A stretch of DNA of 64,000 nucleotides from Caprella mutica (taxonomy: Eukaryota > Arthropoda > Malacostraca > Amphipoda > Caprellidae), in contig CANNZV010001192.1 of NCBI GenBank assembly GCA_947561585.1, positions 186,001 to 250,000 on the forward strand, given 5' to 3'. Each line of letters begins with the position of its first letter. The first letter of the stretch is position 1. The notes under the pieces are model-generated. The model saw only the letters and a list, made by a program, of their open reading frames with translations, made no database searches and had not been told where the DNA came from. Positions 61,476-64,000 of the stretch are shown one piece after another. Made by a program: the position numbers and the translations under genes.

Positions 61476-61520
61476 GCCGGTGGAATCTTCCTGGTGGAGC
61501 TTTCCGCGATAGAATTTTGC
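61476..61520 (-). repeat. Phrase array 4b: right inner arm, three 15-bp units
   Basis: GCCGGTGGAATCTTC, CTGGTGGAGCTTTCC, GCGATAGAATTTTGC. The reverse complement contains CCACCAGGAAGATTCCACCG, matching array 4a. About 620 bp separates the two arms. Confidence 0.8.
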
Positions 61521-61950
61521 GGCCACTACTTATAAGCAGTAAGAAAGGAAATAGCTCCATGAACAAAGTCACTTACCACCGTCGGTGACAAAGCTAATGG
61601 ATGCAAAAAAACTACTCCGTGAATTCAGCCACTTAACAAGGAATGTGACGGAAAGGGATACAAACAACAGTGGTTTTACTCATGGATGGAAAAGGAAATT
61701 GAAGAGGTGATAGTAAATTAAATATAATTTAAATGCTAAAATGAAAATCACGGATGTTTTTTCAAATTTATAGAATATAAAATTTAATTTCAATAAGTAT
61801 ACAATTAGTCTTAACGATGAGGGTTTTAAATTGAGACAAAAGGTGCAAAACATAGAAAACTAATTGAATATTCGTGCCTCTGTAAACTTAGGCCCTTACT
61901 CAAACTACTTTTTAGTTTTTCTGTATTTTAAAAAAATATGTGGTTGTGCG

Positions 61951-62104
61951 CTTTTTTCATGTGGGCTTTCATACCTGTAGGCTTTTTTTCTTGTGGGCAT
62001 TTTTCCCGCTGAGCATTTTTCCTTGTGGGCATTTTTCCAGTTGGCTTTTTTCAGGTGGGCATTATTGCTGCAGGTTTTTTTCCTGTGGGTTTCTTTCCGG
62101 TCAC
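61951..62104 (-). repeat. Phrase array 5: CATTTTTCCTTGTGGG type, right outer arm, ten units
   Basis: Ten units of 15-16 nt, for example CTTTTTTCATGTGGG, CATTTTTCCTTGTGGG, CATTTTTCCAGTTGG, CTTTTTTCAGGTGGG and TTTTTTTCCTGTGGG. It is the opposite-strand partner of array 3. Confidence 0.85.
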
Positions 62105-62238
62105 CATTTCAGACGTATAATGTATAAAGTATTTGAGTACGTTCTCTATCAATTATCAAAATATATGCACACAGTTGTCGAACCTTTTCTTGAACTTGAT
62201 TCAAAGGAATATAAATACACGTTACTTAGATTGAAATT

Positions 62239-62330
62239 TACCACGCGGTGAATTTACTATGCGGTGAATTGCGTTGCGAAAATTTACTAAACAGTGAATT
62301 GAGTCCAAAAATTTTCCGCGCTGAATTGAG
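62239..62330. repeat. Phrase array 6: TACTATGCGGTGAATT type
   Basis: TACCACGCGGTGAATT, TACTATGCGGTGAATT, GCGTTGCGAAAATTTA, CTAAACAGTGAATTG, AGTCCAAAAATTTTC, CGCGCTGAATTGAGG: units of 15-16 nt. Confidence 0.8.
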
Positions 62331-63070
62331 GGCGGTGCACTTACCTGTAATCTTCTATAGATATAATTAAAATTATTATTTAATGAACTATTGAACTAAT
62401 TAACGGAAACATTTTATAGTTTTTTATTCTAAAGAAATATTTTTAGAATATAATGATTCAAATGCATCAATATATAGAGTATATATTCTGATATTCATCA
62501 CATTTTATACCAAACTTTTTGGGAGCTAATATTTCAGTTAACTCCACAAGGAAAGTTATGACAAGTATTTTAAAAATTCATCTCCATTTTATTGACGGAA
62601 AGGAATTTGCTCTGGGAAATATACACCATAATTCTAAGAAGACAGGAATATTTTTATTTTTCATCACCAAAGAGGATCATCGAGTCAAGATTTGAATGCA
62701 AGACAATCCATAAAAGTATGACCGGAAATGTTTTTAGGGTATCAACTTAGAGCTCCCTTGTCTCTCAACATTAATGAAAATTGATTATAAAAAGTGTTTG
62801 AAGGTCAATTTATGTCTGATATATGATACCGGTTTGAAAAAATTATATACGTTACATTGTATACCTTATAAATACATCAGCAATGTTTGACTCACGGATG
62901 AGATTCCACTTTTACGGACATTATATTTTGTTTTATGAGATAGATACGCCTTAACTGTGTTTATTTTTGCACATGATTCCGTAATAATTTCATACACAAT
63001 TATAAAAAAAAATGGGAAGAGCGTTTACATTTTATCTCAAATAATTGGATATGACATCACAAATTATTTG
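62331..63070. other. Non-coding, no gene seen
   Basis: AT-rich sequence with no supported feature. Confidence 0.3.
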
Positions 63071-63330
63071 GGTCGAGGTTGAGGCACATACAATGTTTTG
63101 TCGAGGTCAAGTAAGCCTAGGTCGAGGTACATACAAATGTTGTTTTGAGATCAAATAGATCGAGGTCGAGGCACATACAATTTTTGGTCGAGGTCAAGGA
63201 AGTCTTGGTCGTGGTACATAAAACGTTCTGTAGAGATCAAATAGATCGAAATCGAGACATATAGAATGTTTGGTCGAGGTCAATTAAGTCTAGGTCGAGG
63301 AACATACAATGTTGTGTCGAGGTCCGTAGG
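63071..63330. repeat. Satellite of 43-49-bp units with alternating dimer structure
   Basis: Six units start with GGTCGAGGTACATACAAT-like words. Units 1, 3 and 5 end in GTCGAGGTCAAGTAAGTCTA-like words, while units 2 and 4 end in GAGATCAAATAGATCGA. The array thus alternates two unit types. Confidence 0.85.
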
Positions 63331-64000
63331 AATTGGTTCCGTACAGGTTAATTTCCGGTCAGTTTTTTAATCTGCTTTAATTTATAGTTAATAGGCCTTC
63401 GAATGAAAATGAAATAATGAAAATATTCGAAATCAATGAAGCTAGTTCGTGTTTTCTAATAAAAATTCATTTCTTTACTCATTGCTATTAATTAACTCTA
63501 TTCCGTAATAGGTTACTGAAATGCCGGTAAATAATGAAAATAATTGTGTAGTTGTGTTCTCTAATTTAGGCATCAGTATACTCTAAGTTAATTCCCATGT
63601 AATTAAAATGCATCAAATTGTAGCGTTTAATCGCCTAGCAATTTATTCATTAAAACAATTTCTCTCCTACCTCGTAATTCCCAATAATTGAATTCTACTC
63701 ATGTGAATGTTTCTAATTTGAATTGTTAATTTCTTCAATTATAGTTTAGGTGACTAGTAAATGAGAATAATTTGGATGTTTGCAGTTATAAAGTTTACAA
63801 CAACAATTCGGGATACTTATAATAGTTAATAGTCTGATCTACTGTCTATTACGAAAATTGTGATCTCCATTTTATCGTAATATATCATAATTTAGGACAT
63901 TATTGTCGGGATAGTCTGACCAAAAACGATGAACCAAAACCGTACAGGATAAATTATGATTTTTGTTCGTAGATAGATAAATTATCGGTTTACAGGAGAG
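63331..64000. other. Non-coding right end
   Basis: AT-rich; no gene recognised up to the window edge. Confidence 0.3.

Larger units (their letters stand above)
60695..61735 (-). repeat. Dispersed repeat E, copy 4, split by a nested insertion
   Basis: 60695-60722 has the reversed end word of repeat E (GGTTTAACGTCTGCTTTC). 61560-61735 has the reversed interior (GGTGACAAAGCTAATGGATG, AATGTGACGGAAAG, GAGGTGATAGTAAATT). The roughly 820 bp between them is mostly the element bounded by arrays 4a and 4b. Confidence 0.5.

Noticed and set aside
61940..62251. Plus-strand frame rich in Phe, Gly and Cys
   Set aside because: It is the translation of phrase array 5; periodicity is at the DNA level.

Overview
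This is eukaryotic DNA, not bacterial: it is AT-rich, with GT/AG introns, long non-coding stretches and dense, decayed transposable elements. A P-element-type transposase, a copia element whose primer site is complementary to the start of initiator tRNA-Met (as in Drosophila copia), Tc1/mariner relics, many AGGTAGGT-type words and an arthropod-style neuropeptide GPCR exon point to an insect. A hemipteran is my guess, weakly held. An assembly gap of 945 N lies at 50905-51849.

Layout: (1) 992-5010 is a multi-exon P-element/THAP9-like transposase pseudogene, broken by a roughly 1 kb insertion with a 5-bp target duplication and by a later in-frame stop. (2) 5.5-12.3 kb holds small inverted-repeat elements, a 20-bp tandem array and a complete 445-bp non-autonomous DNA transposon with an 8-bp target duplication. 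(3) 15.0-19.0 kb is a degraded LINE with ORF1, endonuclease and reverse transcriptase relics. (4) 22791-28112 is a structurally complete, young copia element on the minus strand: 338-bp LTRs, TAACC target duplication, primer site, polypurine tract, and one gag-pol frame with two nonsense codons. (5) 28.6-40.4 kb is a mosaic of short repeat families in both orientations, bracketed by two inverted copies of an unusual 195-bp repeat. (6) 41.9-53.2 kb contains a MITE-like element, a Tc1 relic, a 46-bp minisatellite, other tandem repeats and the gap. (7) 53.2-54.9 kb contains the only convincing host-gene piece: one exon (54247-54438) of a class A neuropeptide receptor, with a Ty3/gypsy relic upstream and a PIF/Harbinger-like MITE downstream. 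(8) 58.1-63.3 kb contains a 1.19-kb mariner-type relic and then several arrays with a shared 15-bp period, arranged partly as nested inverted pairs, and a dimeric 43-49-bp satellite.

No operon or multi-gene pathway is present; the elements are mostly independent insertions. No rRNA, tRNA or CRISPR array was found. The most unusual material is the set of 15-bp-period phrase arrays at 59.3-62.3 kb, the 445-bp transposon with its end motif repeated inside, the interrupted P-element gene, and the inverted 195-bp repeat pair. Repeat-family identities were judged by reading and aligning by eye, so boundaries of diverged copies are approximate.
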